Positions 24,392-33,344 of a stretch of 40,580 nucleotides of DNA are shown one piece after another (the first letter of the stretch is position 1; each line of letters begins with the position of its first letter). The notes beneath the pieces are model-generated. The model was not told the DNA's origin, did not search any database, and was given only the letters and a program-made list of their open reading frames with translations. This DNA comes from CAZYME01 sp964648115. GTDB lineage: Bacteria; Pseudomonadota; Gammaproteobacteria; Legionellales; Legionellaceae. Made by a program: the position numbers and the translations under genes. The stretch is taken from NCBI GenBank assembly GCA_964648115.1, contig CAZYME010000023.1, forward strand, positions 1 to 40,580. Direction: 5' to 3'.

Positions 24392-26038
24392 ATGACTTAC
24401 GAATTAACTAAGGAAGGGTTATTCAGTTACTTTGATCCATTAGAGATAAGCAATATTATTGCATTACCCTTGATTCAACGTCATTTGTCCGCCCACCAGT
24501 TCAATCTATGTAAAATGGCGTGTAAAACATCACCGTTCCTCCCGTCCTCACCGATGAAAAAATATGCATCTACAGAGACCGTGCTTGATTTCGAGGCCTT
24601 ACAACGAGCTTCAATTAAAGAGGTGACGCAGTATTTAGCGATTCCTGGTGTTAGAGCAGCATATTTAGAGGTTTATAAGGATTATTTTACATTCTTTGAG
24701 TCTCAAGTTATTGCCTCAGGCAATCAAGCATACAGAAAGTGTGGTGATTTATTTCCCGTAATTGATGAAATTAGCGAAAAAAAACTTATCTTGTCCATTA
24801 AAAGTGCTACGGGTTTGCCTCTACAGGTTTTTAATAATGCTCTTCTGCAACAAGATTTTCTTTTGCAGGCGATTGCTTTGACTTTCGTTAAACAAGCGTC
24901 AAATGCACAGGAATTTATTGCTAGGGTGCAAGAGAGGGATATATTGTTTAAAGAGGGTGTAATAAGTCTCGCGTTTTCGTTTGTAAAATTGGGTCTTAGT
25001 GCAATAAATGCCGGTGAATTATTAAATGTTAGTGCAAGGATTTCTGAGCTAGCTTCCTCTGCATTTGAAGAGATTGAAGCTAGGTTTTCTAGCTTGGTTT
25101 TAGATGTTCAAAATTTGGTTGTGAGCACGCATTATGGCGTGCTCGTAGAAGCAGAGAAAGGGTTATTTTCTACGGTGTTACCAAATGATATAGAGTCTTG
25201 TTGGGCGGAGTATCGTATTCGGATATTTGAAAAGGCAAATAGCGCGATCACTGATGTTTTAAAAACATGCATTGCTAATGATGATTTTTTTCGATGCATC
25301 ATCAGAGAAACTCTCTGTCAACATAAAAACTTAACCCATGATATGCTTCTTATTAAGGCAACAGAAAAAGCGGAGCAATATTTCAAGATTATTGCCCAAG
25401 GCTTGCTAGCTCAGGTCGAAAAAATCCGACGTATGAAGGAAGCTGTAGTTTCTGATGAAGGCCGTCAAAAAATAGAGTGCTATTATCGAAAAATAAGCTT
25501 AATTAATTACGCAAAGCAACATGAAGATGCCACGGGTATTACGCAAAAATGGCTTACTAAGAAGTTAGGGCATAAATTATCTTACTATTTTCCAGAAGTA
25601 TTTCAAAAAAAATGGGCACCAGTAACGCTTTTTACAATATTTCATCATCCTGTAACTTACTGTAAGCAACGCATACCGCCTGAAGAATATCAGGCTAGAA
25701 AAAGGCAGGCAGAAGTTGTTTTGGCAACAGTCGGAAATTCTGCCAGAGTTAAAGAAACACTCTTTATGTATTTCGATGATCAAATTCCGCATCTTAGTGA
25801 TCGACTTATTAAAGAGCTACAGGAGCAAAATATCCCTGTTGTGTCAGATGATGCGCTTGTCGGAGATGGTCATAAGTCACTCAGAAAAGCTCGCTATAGT
25901 TTCAAACAACGCCAGCGAGTTTTTTTTGATTTCTCTGATACAGAAAATTCGAGGGTTACACCCATAGGGCAACCAACTAGCTCCCCCCCTATGACACCTG
26001 TGGTCTTAATGCACCATCGTAGATTATCAGATTCATGA
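24392..26038 (+). CDS. Orphan helical protein, 548 aa, effector-like tail
   Basis: I do not recognise this protein. A strong ribosome site (AAGGAG, nine bases before ATG) and 548 uninterrupted codons show it is real. It has no signal peptide or sure membrane segment and is predicted mostly helical, with long amphipathic stretches (EEIEARFSSLVLDVQNLV; KATEKAEQYFKIIAQGLL). The last 35 residues are Pro/Thr/Ser-rich (RVTPIGQPTSSPPMTPVV) and end in basic HHRRLSDS. As in the 885-residue protein near the left end, the disordered tail after a helical body fits a translocated effector, by inference. No obvious operon partner; the neighbour genes are on the other strand. Confidence 0.78.
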   Translation: MTYELTKEGLFSYFDPLEISNIIALPLIQRHLSAHQFNLCKMACKTSPFLPSSPMKKYASTETVLDFEALQRASIKEVTQYLAIPGVRAAYLEVYKDYFTFFESQVIASGNQAYRKCGDLFPVIDEISEKKLILSIKSATGLPLQVFNNALLQQDFLLQAIALTFVKQASNAQEFIARVQERDILFKEGVISLAFSFVKLGLSAINAGELLNVSARISELASSAFEEIEARFSSLVLDVQNLVVSTHYGVLVEAEKGLFSTVLPNDIESCWAEYRIRIFEKANSAITDVLKTCIANDDFFRCIIRETLCQHKNLTHDMLLIKATEKAEQYFKIIAQGLLAQVEKIRRMKEAVVSDEGRQKIECYYRKISLINYAKQHEDATGITQKWLTKKLGHKLSYYFPEVFQKKWAPVTLFTIFHHPVTYCKQRIPPEEYQARKRQAEVVLATVGNSARVKETLFMYFDDQIPHLSDRLIKELQEQNIPVVSDDALVGDGHKSLRKARYSFKQRQRVFFDFSDTENSRVTPIGQPTSSPPMTPVVLMHHRRLSDS

Positions 26039-26110
26039 TGAGGTGTGGATGGTGTTATTCCTGCGAAGGCGGATAGGCGTCAATTTAAGAGAGACTGGTT
26101 AAAAATCAAC

Positions 26111-26176
26111 CGTCTTTGCGAGCTTTAGCGAGGCAATCCAGGCACACTGGGTTCCTTCACTGCGTTCGCAAAGACG
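26111..26176. repeat. Palindromic repeat (family F)
   Basis: CGTCTTTGCGAGC at 26111-26123 pairs with GTTCGCAAAGACG at 26164-26176 (12 of 13). Inside are AGCTTTAGCGAGGCAATCCA and TTCCTTCACTGCG. This is the layout of the widespread CGTCATTGCGAG...CTCGCAATGACG repeat. It lies between the ends of two convergent genes, the 548-residue orphan and the nagZ-like gene. Confidence 0.65.
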
Positions 26177-26206
26177 ACGGGCAGATTTGTGCTCGCGATC
26201 CAGGAT

Positions 26207-27340
26207 CTACATTATGCTTTTCTTAAAATGGCTAATATGTTGATATGCCTCATTGATTCGGTCTTCTGGAATCTCTCCAGACGCTACTTTTTTCTCAATA
26301 ATATCGATAATTTCCTGAGGATCTTGTTTGGTTTCGTCTAATTGATTACCAAAAATAAACATGTCTGCTCCGGCATTAATTGCCAGAGTTAGGGCTGTCT
26401 CCAGATCATAATTGTCAGCGATTGCTTTCATTTGCATGTCATCTGTGACAATTACACCATCAAACTGAAGTTCATGGCGTAAAATACCAGTTAAAATAGT
26501 ATGAGAAAGTGTTGCTGGAACACCTGATGCGTCAAGCTTTTGATTGACAATATGGGCCGTCATTACCATTCCACAATGATTGGGCTTCGCTAGTAATTGT
26601 TGATAAGGACGCAACTCCTGCTCGTGCCACGTGTCAGTCACGTCAACAAAACCAAGGTGGGAATCTGCTGTTGAACTACCATGCCCGGGGAAATGTTTAT
26701 ATGCACATTGCACACCATTTGTTAAAAATTGTTTTGAAAATAAATAGGCATATTTTGCAACCACATCAGGATTGCTAGAAAAACTACGTTCAAGTTTTCC
26801 AATGACAGGATTCTCAGGATTAGTGTCTACATCTAAGACAGGTGCAAAATCCAAATTAAAACCAGTTGATTTTAGTGTGTTTGCCATTGTATGCGCTATT
26901 GTATCGACATCTTCGGAGGGCATATTTCCCAATACTTTTGCCGATATTGTTGCGGGGAAACCATATTTTTCTTTAAGTCTGGTTACCTTGCCTCCTTCAT
27001 AATCTACAGAGATTAAAAGAGGTAAATCTTTTCTGTGGTGTGCAATATTAGCCGCGCGACTAACGGATTCTAATTGCTTGTTCAATATTCTAACTTGCTC
27101 GGGGCTTTCTATGTTTTTATCAAACTGTTTTGTTTGAGGATTGTAATCAAATAAAATGACACCACCAATGTTATTCTGGTCGAGCGCTTTTACAATAGGG
27201 GAGCTCATATCGATTGTTTTGCCATCGAAGCCGAGAATCAACATCTGACCAATTTTATCTCTTAAAGTAGGTTCAGTGGCAAGAGAGAGCCCACACCAGC
27301 ATAATAAGCTTAATGATAATAATTGTTTAAAAAAAGTCAT
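26207..27340 (-). CDS. nagZ: Exported GH3 beta-N-acetylhexosaminidase, NagZ-like
   Basis: A glycoside hydrolase family 3 enzyme that removes N-acetylglucosamine from peptidoglycan fragments. 377 residues. Key motifs: KHFPGHG at 215-221, the DSH dyad at 226-228 (general acid/base His), and nucleophile D300 in GVIVTDDMQMKAI. Unlike cytosolic E. coli NagZ it begins with a signal peptide (MTFFKQLLSLSLLCWCGLSL, cleavage likely after ATA-like site near residue 21), so it should work in the periplasm or outside. The start at 27340 has a GTGGA site upstream and begins at the signal peptide; a longer in-frame start at 27448 lacks support. It overlaps no neighbour and stands alone. Confidence 0.88.
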   Translation of the reverse strand: MTFFKQLLSLSLLCWCGLSLATEPTLRDKIGQMLILGFDGKTIDMSSPIVKALDQNNIGGVILFDYNPQTKQFDKNIESPEQVRILNKQLESVSRAANIAHHRKDLPLLISVDYEGGKVTRLKEKYGFPATISAKVLGNMPSEDVDTIAHTMANTLKSTGFNLDFAPVLDVDTNPENPVIGKLERSFSSNPDVVAKYAYLFSKQFLTNGVQCAYKHFPGHGSSTADSHLGFVDVTDTWHEQELRPYQQLLAKPNHCGMVMTAHIVNQKLDASGVPATLSHTILTGILRHELQFDGVIVTDDMQMKAIADNYDLETALTLAINAGADMFIFGNQLDETKQDPQEIIDIIEKKVASGEIPEDRINEAYQHISHFKKSIM

Positions 27341-27500
27341 TTTATTTCCACTTATGATTAAATAAAAATCTTGTTGATCATAAAATAGACAGTCATTATA
27401 TTTACAAACGACTAATAATGCAAGTAATCTCTCTGATTTGGGTTGCAACTCTTATATAGGCAAAAATTTACTAATTTTGCACAAATAGTGGATTGTAGAT

Positions 27501-27524
27501 TCCTCTCCCATCGCGGGGGAGAAG
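27501..27524. repeat. Small hairpin resembling the tip of repeat A
   Basis: TCTCCC at 27504-27509 pairs with GGGAGA at 27517-27522 and is preceded by TTCC, as at the left ends of both repeat A copies (TTCCTCTCCCAT). It may be a degraded fragment of that family, in the divergent gap between nagZ and tsaC. Confidence 0.4.
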
Positions 27525-27585
27525 GATCACTCTGCCTAGTATGAGAGCCGGGCTCCTCTATTCTTGAGGTACTTATATCGGCATC

Positions 27586-28134
27586 ATGAAAATTATTAAC
27601 GAATTTGACAAAGCGCGGCAGCTGTTGGCAGAAGGGAAAATCATTGCGTACCCAACCGAGGGAGTATATGGTTTGGGTTGTGACCCATTCAATCAGCAAG
27701 CAGTAGAGAAACTATTGGCGTTAAAACAACGTCCAGTTGCTAAAGGCCTAATTATGCTGATATCCGATTGGTCTCAGCTAACACCATTAATTAGCGCAGT
27801 TCCTCATAGTGCTCTGGAGCAAGTGCGAGCTACTTGGCCTGGTCCGGTCACATGGGTTTTCCCGAAAGCGGCTAATGTTCCTGAGTGGTTAAGTGGAAAT
27901 TATCCAAGTATTGCTATTCGAATGACCTCACACCCCATTGCTCGAGGGCTCTGCACAGATGGGCCACTAGTTTCCACTAGCGCCAATATAAGCGGTCTGG
28001 CCCCAGCAATTGATATGGCGGGTGTCTGCGCACAGTTTCCTAATGGCGTTGACGCGCTAATAACGGGGTCATTAGGGGGGATAAACCAACCTAGTGCAAT
28101 TTATGATGTGTTAAGCGGGAAGCGTCTTCGCTAA
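27586..28134 (+). CDS. tsaC: Threonylcarbamoyl-AMP synthase
   Basis: Makes threonylcarbamoyl-adenylate from threonine, bicarbonate and ATP for the t6A37 modification of ANN-decoding tRNAs. 182 residues, single YrdC/Sua5 domain, the TsaC (short) form without the Sua5 extension. Recognisable elements are the AYPTEGVYGLGCDPFN nucleotide-binding segment, LALKQRPVAKGLIML, TWPGPVTWVFPK, and STSANISG near the C-terminus. No strong ribosome site precedes the start; MKIINEFDKARQLLAEGKII matches the usual beginning. It often lies near aroE or smf-dprA, but neither is here. Confidence 0.95.
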   Translation: MKIINEFDKARQLLAEGKIIAYPTEGVYGLGCDPFNQQAVEKLLALKQRPVAKGLIMLISDWSQLTPLISAVPHSALEQVRATWPGPVTWVFPKAANVPEWLSGNYPSIAIRMTSHPIARGLCTDGPLVSTSANISGLAPAIDMAGVCAQFPNGVDALITGSLGGINQPSAIYDVLSGKRLR

Positions 28135-28149
28135 AGAAATCAAAGCATT

Positions 28150-28227
28150 TAGCCCGTATGGAGCGAAGCGAAATGCGGGAGCACACTGTCGGCCACTCCC
28201 GCATTTCGCTTCGCTCCATACGGGCTA
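28150..28227. repeat. 31-bp perfect inverted repeat (family E, copy 2)
   Basis: Arms at 28150-28180 and 28197-28227 pair perfectly, loop 16. The arm equals copy 1 except for one base (GCGAAATGC instead of GCGGAATGC), and the opposite arm carries the matching change, so the stem is kept. It lies between the convergent ends of tsaC and the C1 peptidase gene and could end transcription from either side. Confidence 0.9.
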
Positions 28228-28264
28228 CATTAGATTTGCCGTATCTGTTCGTGAGCCTGCGTTT

Positions 28265-29422
28265 TTATTCCATTATTGGAGAATTTTGCGCTACCGCATT
28301 AACATCATCAGGTCCTTCTACCTGGTCATTGCTTGCATTGTGAATCCGCTGTGCTTCGATAACGAGTAAGACGAAATAATCATAAGACATATAAAAATTC
28401 CCATGATCACCTACTTGTTCACCCCAAGAGTTACGGAGCGTCAACAACCCTTTGTGAGGACGGCCTTTGTCATCAATGGCGACAGCATTGTCGTCATACC
28501 CAGTAATTAGCATTTCATGGCCACCAAAAAACGGTCTTAAATAAACGTCTCTGGCAATTTCAGGGGTTAACACCCATGAATCGTAATTAGCCCCTTTTTT
28601 GCCCACAGCACCCATAATGCCCTGCTCAAAATCGAGGAGGAGCACACCAAATGCTACACGATCGCCATTTAGCAGCGATTTTTTTACCTCAGCAAGCGTT
28701 GCAGAGGTATCTATACGCTCGTTGACCACATCAAAGACATCTAATAATGTCCACCAGCTAACAGTCTCATGATCAAAAGGCTCACTGATTTGGTGATACT
28801 CGTTTAACGTCATTGCCGATTCTGGATCTTCTCCGTTGGTCGGGTATTCAGTTAAACCACCACAGCCTTGAGTGACTTGTTGTTGCTTACTAACAATACC
28901 GGTGGATTCCAGTTGGCTTAAGACAAAACGCCCAATAGTGCCATCCCAACCACTAGGAGTATAACCATCAGCAGCAAGGTAATTACCTACTTGTAGTTGG
29001 CATAATTGGCTAATGTAGTCCCCTTTGTTTAATACGGCATCGATTCCGGCTGTTATTGCGAACATAGCGCATGAGCCGTGGTTTCCTTGATTTAAAACAG
29101 GAACCCCGTTCATTCCCAACTGTACCTTTGCAGGTAATTTTTCGGAGACCCCGAAGGCGCTATTTGAAAATTCATCTCTATGTGCTAAGGCATCGGTAGC
29201 TTTATTTGCAAAAATTCGTTTTGATTTTTCAGAAAGCTCGACTTTCAGGAGCTTTATTTGTTTGGTTTTTTCAGTCGCCGCTACTTGTGGAGCTCGAATG
29301 TTTGAGGAGCGCGCTACTGGTATTTTTAAAGTGCGCGAAATGGTTCCTGAAATATTAATATCTTGTGCTTGTAAGCCTCCGCTTATAACCATCAAACCTA
29401 TGGCCATTTTTAGCAATTTCAT
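28265..29422 (-). CDS. Exported papain-family (C1) cysteine protease
   Basis: A 385-residue protease with signal peptide (MKLLKMAIGLMVISGGLQA). About 85 residues of basic, helical pre-region follow, possibly a propeptide. The catalytic domain has Q112 and C118 in NQGNHGSCAMFAITAG, H302 in FFGGHEMLITGYDD and N331 in LRNSWGEQVGDHGNFYMS, so the full Gln-Cys-His-Asn set is in place. Eleven bases with GGAG before ATG 29422 support this start over one four codons earlier. Exported C1 proteases occur in Legionella and relatives; substrates are unknown. An amino-acid transporter gene of GadC type is divergent, 245 bases away; that gap shows AT-rich DNA but no clear site. Confidence 0.88.
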   Translation of the reverse strand: MKLLKMAIGLMVISGGLQAQDINISGTISRTLKIPVARSSNIRAPQVAATEKTKQIKLLKVELSEKSKRIFANKATDALAHRDEFSNSAFGVSEKLPAKVQLGMNGVPVLNQGNHGSCAMFAITAGIDAVLNKGDYISQLCQLQVGNYLAADGYTPSGWDGTIGRFVLSQLESTGIVSKQQQVTQGCGGLTEYPTNGEDPESAMTLNEYHQISEPFDHETVSWWTLLDVFDVVNERIDTSATLAEVKKSLLNGDRVAFGVLLLDFEQGIMGAVGKKGANYDSWVLTPEIARDVYLRPFFGGHEMLITGYDDNAVAIDDKGRPHKGLLTLRNSWGEQVGDHGNFYMSYDYFVLLVIEAQRIHNASNDQVEGPDDVNAVAQNSPIME

Positions 29423-29667
29423 TAAAATCTCCAAAAAAAACCACCAGATTTAGTGGTACATTGCACTTTACTATATGGCATAAATTTATTCAACTTGATT
29501 TTATTTAAGGGTATCGCGCTAATAATGCCTGTTTTTTATACGATTATTAAGGTTTTCTTAAGGTAATCGCTTTATAATAAATACCAGTTTGTACTTGAAA
29601 AAGTTAATGTGTAAGTCCATTCTATTTTCTCTTGTGCGCTTAGTGATTTTTACAAAGAAGGACGATA

Positions 29668-31074
29668 ATGACCCATAAAAAATATGCGCTGACCGTATTC
29701 ACTCTCACTATGATTACTGTAGGTTCTGTTGATAGTATTCGTAACTTACCGGCCACTGCATTGTTTGGTAGTCAATTAATTGCATTTTTTATTTTGGGTG
29801 CGCTTTTTTTCCTTATTCCTACAGCCTTAGTTTCAGCAGAGCTTGCCTCCGGCTGGGCTCAACAAGGTGGTATTTACATCTGGGTTAAAGAAGCATTTGG
29901 TAAAAAAATGGGATTTCTTGCCATCTGGCTACAATGGATTGAAAACGTGATTTGGTATCCCACAATTTTATCGTTCGTTGCGGGAACGATTGGTTATTTG
30001 ATTAATCCATCCCTCGCGAGTAACCCCTATTTTTTATGGATGGTTATTGTGAGCTCCTTTTGGGGGGCGACATTTGTAAATTTGCGTGGTATGCGTTCCT
30101 CTGGATTTTTTAGTACTATTTGCACCATTTCAGGTCTGTTATTGCCCATGTCCTTGATCATAGGTTTGGGGGCCGTATGGATTAGTGATGGTCATCCGGT
30201 GCAAATTCAGTTTGATACAGCCAGCATTCTGCCTCATTGGCAAGACCGCTCAATATGGGTATCGTTGACAGCTATCATCTTGTCTTTCTGTGGCATCGAA
30301 ATCGCTACTGTCCATGCTAATGACGTACAAAATCCACAACGTGCTTTTCCACGGGCACTTATCTATTCGGTCTGTATAATTCTAAGTACGTTAATTCTCG
30401 GCTCGCTTGCCATAGCTGTAGTATTGCCCCATCAAGATATTAATCTGGTTGCGGGTATTATGCAGGCATTTGACGCATTTTTTGCTCAGTATCAACTGTC
30501 TTGGATGATGCCGATCATTGCAATCATGTTGGTCATGGGTGGTTTTGGAGGGGTTAGCAATTGGATTATTGCTCCAACGAAAGGATTATTAGTTGCAGCG
30601 CAGGATGATAATTTGCCCCCAATATTTCAGCGTGTCAATCAACAAGGAGCCCCGGTAACAATGCTGGTCGGTCAAGCCATTATCGTTACTGTGCTATCAA
30701 GCTTATTTTTGTTTATGCCTAGTGTGAATGGGTCCTATTGGCTTTTAACAGCGTTGGCCGCACAGCTTTACATGTTGATGTATCTCGTAATGTTTTTAGC
30801 AGCCATTAAATTACGCATTAAAGCTCCCAACCATCCCCGCGCATTTCGTATTCCAGGCGGACTATTAGGAATGTATGCAGTTGCCGGTGTTGGTATGATT
30901 GGTGTGTTAACGACATTGGTTGTGAGCTTTATGCCGCCAGAGGGTATTAACGTGGGCAGCGTTGGCCGCTATGAATTTACATTAATTTTGGGGTTGCTCC
31001 TCATGTGCTCGCCACCTTTTATTGGTAATTGGTTGCAAAAAAACCGGGAGAGCACATTGGTTGAACTGGCTTAG
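29668..31074 (+). CDS. APC-superfamily amino-acid antiporter, GadC-like
   Basis: A 468-residue inner-membrane transporter with about 12 membrane segments. The opening (LTVFTLTMITVGSVDSIRNL) and WLQWIENVIWYPTILSFVAG, together with GVSNWIIAPTKGLLVAAQD, are typical of the glutamate:GABA antiporter branch (GadC/YjeM) of the APC superfamily. The exact amino acid is not readable; GadC's C-terminal plug is not obvious here. AAGGACG eight bases before ATG supports the start. It converges on a second APC transporter from a different branch, the stops being 15 bases apart with a palindrome between. Confidence 0.87.
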   Translation: MTHKKYALTVFTLTMITVGSVDSIRNLPATALFGSQLIAFFILGALFFLIPTALVSAELASGWAQQGGIYIWVKEAFGKKMGFLAIWLQWIENVIWYPTILSFVAGTIGYLINPSLASNPYFLWMVIVSSFWGATFVNLRGMRSSGFFSTICTISGLLLPMSLIIGLGAVWISDGHPVQIQFDTASILPHWQDRSIWVSLTAIILSFCGIEIATVHANDVQNPQRAFPRALIYSVCIILSTLILGSLAIAVVLPHQDINLVAGIMQAFDAFFAQYQLSWMMPIIAIMLVMGGFGGVSNWIIAPTKGLLVAAQDDNLPPIFQRVNQQGAPVTMLVGQAIIVTVLSSLFLFMPSVNGSYWLLTALAAQLYMLMYLVMFLAAIKLRIKAPNHPRAFRIPGGLLGMYAVAGVGMIGVLTTLVVSFMPPEGINVGSVGRYEFTLILGLLLMCSPPFIGNWLQKNRESTLVELA

Positions 31075-31096
31075 GGCATAAAATACTATTTATGCC
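31075..31096. terminator. Palindrome between convergent transporter genes
   Basis: GGCATAAA (31075-31082), loop ATACTA, TTTATGCC (31089-31096): a perfect 8-bp stem across the two gene ends; its right arm covers the stop of the minus gene. It is in the position of a bidirectional terminator but has no T-run, so activity is uncertain. Confidence 0.4.
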
Positions 31097-32640
31097 GGTA
31101 ACTCATCACCCAAAATAGGTTCATGATTAGCTGTACTTAACAACGATTGGGATATACAAAGTACTAAAATACTTAATGGTAAAATACAGACTAGGTCGAT
31201 TGGGAATTGCAAAAGGCCTATTCCACCAAATGCACCAAGATAGGAAATAAGCGTTAAACTCCCCATATAAAATAAAAACCAATATAAAACATTGCCACAA
31301 GCAAAAAAGCTTTTACGATGATAAGAAAGACAAACCGCCAGACCAATTGCCAATGCAATATCAAGCTTCCATATAATAGAAAACCCACACCAATACAGCA
31401 TTAAATTACAAAAATAAAATGCAATGTGAGATAACATAACCGCGCATGCCAGTTTGAAAGGGCGGTGTGTTTCAGGTTGTAGTTTGCGCATTGCTAAGAG
31501 ACAAATGGGGCCTATCCCATAAGACAGAATGCTTGTCGAGGAAAGAAATGCAACTAATTTTTGCCAGCCAGGAAACGGTAAAAATGATAAAATACCCACT
31601 AAAAAATTTACATAGAGTGTTAGGTAGGGTATTCGATGACGATTGGTTTTGAGAAATATTTTGGGCAAATGATTATTTAGTGCCATACCGTACACAATAC
31701 GAGAAGTTGCTGCAGTATATACAAGGGTTGTGCCAAACGGCGAAAATGCGGCATCAATCATTAACAACGTGGCGACGACCCCAAGCCCTAATATAAGTGT
31801 TAAGCCCACCAAGGGGCCGCTGTCCCCCGGGTAGCTCAGTGCGTGCCATCCATGGGTCAGATATTTTTGTGGTATTGCTGCAAGAAAACTAAATTGCAGC
31901 ATAAAATATAAAATAGCCCCAATCAGCACCGCTCCTAAAATAGCAATCGGAATATTACGCTGTGGATTTTTTACTTCACCGGCCAATATCAAACCATTTT
32001 GAAATCCTGCAAAAGCGAAGGCAATCCCCCCAGCAGAGAGTGCTGTAAAGATTTGCACCCAACTTTCTTTCTCCGATAAATGGAGCTTGATATTTCCTAA
32101 GTTTGGGGCGCTTTTTAGCAGGGCAATGATTGCAATGCTAGGTAAGATAAATTTAATGATGCTTGCATATTTATTGCATTCAGCAAGCATCTTTATGCCA
32201 TAAGAGTTGAGTATGACAACAAAAAACATGATGAGGATTGCTACTATGTATCCATAGGCTGAAAGGGTGAGTGCGGATGTATCGTTTATAACCAATATTG
32301 GAAAAAAATGGCTGGAATATTGCAGGATGGCTTGTATTTCAATGGGTGTCATTACCACATAGGAAAGCCAAGATGCCCACGCAAATAAAAAACCTATCTC
32401 TTGTCCATGCGTATAGGTGGGATAATTAGACATTCCTCCTGAAACTGGGAACATGGCGCCCAGCTCACATAATGGCAAAGCTACAAACAACATAAAAATA
32501 GCCGCGATGATCCAGCTGATAAGGGCATTACTGCCTGCCATTTGTGCACTAATAAAAGGGCTAAATAGCCACCCTGAACCAATCATTCCACCAGCAGAAA
32601 CAATTATGATATTGGTTGTTGAGATGTCGCGCTTTAGCAT
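31090..32640 (-). CDS. APC-superfamily amino-acid permease, aspartate-symporter type
   Basis: A 516-residue inner-membrane protein with 12-13 membrane segments. It starts MLKRDISTTNIIIVSAGGMI followed by GSGWLFSP, the APC helix-1 glycine motif, and has AFAFAGFQNGLILAGEVKNP, a conserved helix-6/loop segment. The overall pattern is like the proton-coupled aspartate symporter (YveA) group; substrate is inferred only loosely. The ATG at 32640 with AGGA nine bases upstream is preferred to a TTG 33 bases upstream that would overlap the OmpA-type gene. It begins 17 bases after that gene on the same strand, so they are probably co-transcribed. Confidence 0.85.
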   Translation of the reverse strand: MLKRDISTTNIIIVSAGGMIGSGWLFSPFISAQMAGSNALISWIIAAIFMLFVALPLCELGAMFPVSGGMSNYPTYTHGQEIGFLFAWASWLSYVVMTPIEIQAILQYSSHFFPILVINDTSALTLSAYGYIVAILIMFFVVILNSYGIKMLAECNKYASIIKFILPSIAIIALLKSAPNLGNIKLHLSEKESWVQIFTALSAGGIAFAFAGFQNGLILAGEVKNPQRNIPIAILGAVLIGAILYFMLQFSFLAAIPQKYLTHGWHALSYPGDSGPLVGLTLILGLGVVATLLMIDAAFSPFGTTLVYTAATSRIVYGMALNNHLPKIFLKTNRHRIPYLTLYVNFLVGILSFLPFPGWQKLVAFLSSTSILSYGIGPICLLAMRKLQPETHRPFKLACAVMLSHIAFYFCNLMLYWCGFSIIWKLDIALAIGLAVCLSYHRKSFFACGNVLYWFLFYMGSLTLISYLGAFGGIGLLQFPIDLVCILPLSILVLCISQSLLSTANHEPILGDELPA

Positions 32641-32657
32641 CAATAGGGTTCCTTGTA

Positions 32658-33344
32658 CTATCTGGTTGCGCAAATACGTGGGGGTTGGTTACAGGGGCTT
32701 ATCAACCATTGAATTTCAATGCGTCGATTGTACGCACTGCCACGAATCCATTTGTTATCACCAATGTCATGTTTATCAGCATAGCCTTCAGCACGGAGGC
32801 GTTGAGCATGGATGTTGTTGGCCCACAAAAAAGTAAGCATGGTTTCAGCTCGGGCTTGGGATAACATTTGTTTATGGTGGCGTGATCCCACGTCGTCAGT
32901 GAACCCAGCCACAAAAATAGGGGAGTCCGGGTAGTATTGGAGCAACCTGACGACATTGTTCAGGCCTCGATAGCATATATCATTTAAGTGAGGGGTATCG
33001 AAGACGTAATAACGATCTGTTGGTATAAGCAGCGTTATAGTGTTTCCGTATTGTGTGTATTGTATATCCTCGTCTTTTATTGCTTTAATGAGACTTCGTT
33101 TAGTATTGTAATAAAGACCAGCAGCTCCGCCTGCTACGCCACCAATTACAGCACCTGCTGGCGCATTACCCGCTATTGCCCCGATAACAGCACCTGCACC
33201 TGCGCCGATTACTGCACCAGTTGCCACCTGTCTTGGGCCAGGATTATAAGGATTAAAATTATTAAAAGGTGGGTGGAAGCAGCCACTTAAAGTTAAAGCA
33301 AGTAGAACGCTTGCCGCAAGTTTGGCGAAGGTTTTGACCAACAT
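32658..33344 (-). CDS. OmpA-family lipoprotein with glycine zipper
   Basis: A 228-residue outer-membrane lipoprotein that probably binds peptidoglycan. The signal peptide ends in the lipobox LTLSGC (C22 lipidated). A glycine-zipper segment follows at about 40-78 (GAVIGAGAGAVIGAIAGN and GGVAGGAAG). The C-terminal OmpA-like domain (about 110-220) contains FVAGFTDDVGSRHHKQMLSQ, AETMLTFLWAN and RAEGYADKHDIGDN, and ends SAYNRRIEIQW, the standard peptidoglycan-binding motif. AGGGGAG four bases from ATG supports the start. The C-terminus holds two Cys. It precedes the APC permease gene in an apparent operon. Confidence 0.9.
   Translation of the reverse strand: MLVKTFAKLAASVLLALTLSGCFHPPFNNFNPYNPGPRQVATGAVIGAGAGAVIGAIAGNAPAGAVIGGVAGGAAGLYYNTKRSLIKAIKDEDIQYTQYGNTITLLIPTDRYYVFDTPHLNDICYRGLNNVVRLLQYYPDSPIFVAGFTDDVGSRHHKQMLSQARAETMLTFLWANNIHAQRLRAEGYADKHDIGDNKWIRGSAYNRRIEIQWLISPCNQPPRICATR

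Noticed and set aside
24422..24540. F-box-like look of the N-terminus of the 548-residue orphan
   Set aside because: Some spacing of Leu, Cys and Pro recalls an F-box, but the order of conserved positions does not fit well enough to claim.
32641..32673. TTG start for the APC permease
   Set aside because: It would overlap the OmpA-type gene, and the ATG at 32640 has a better ribosome site.
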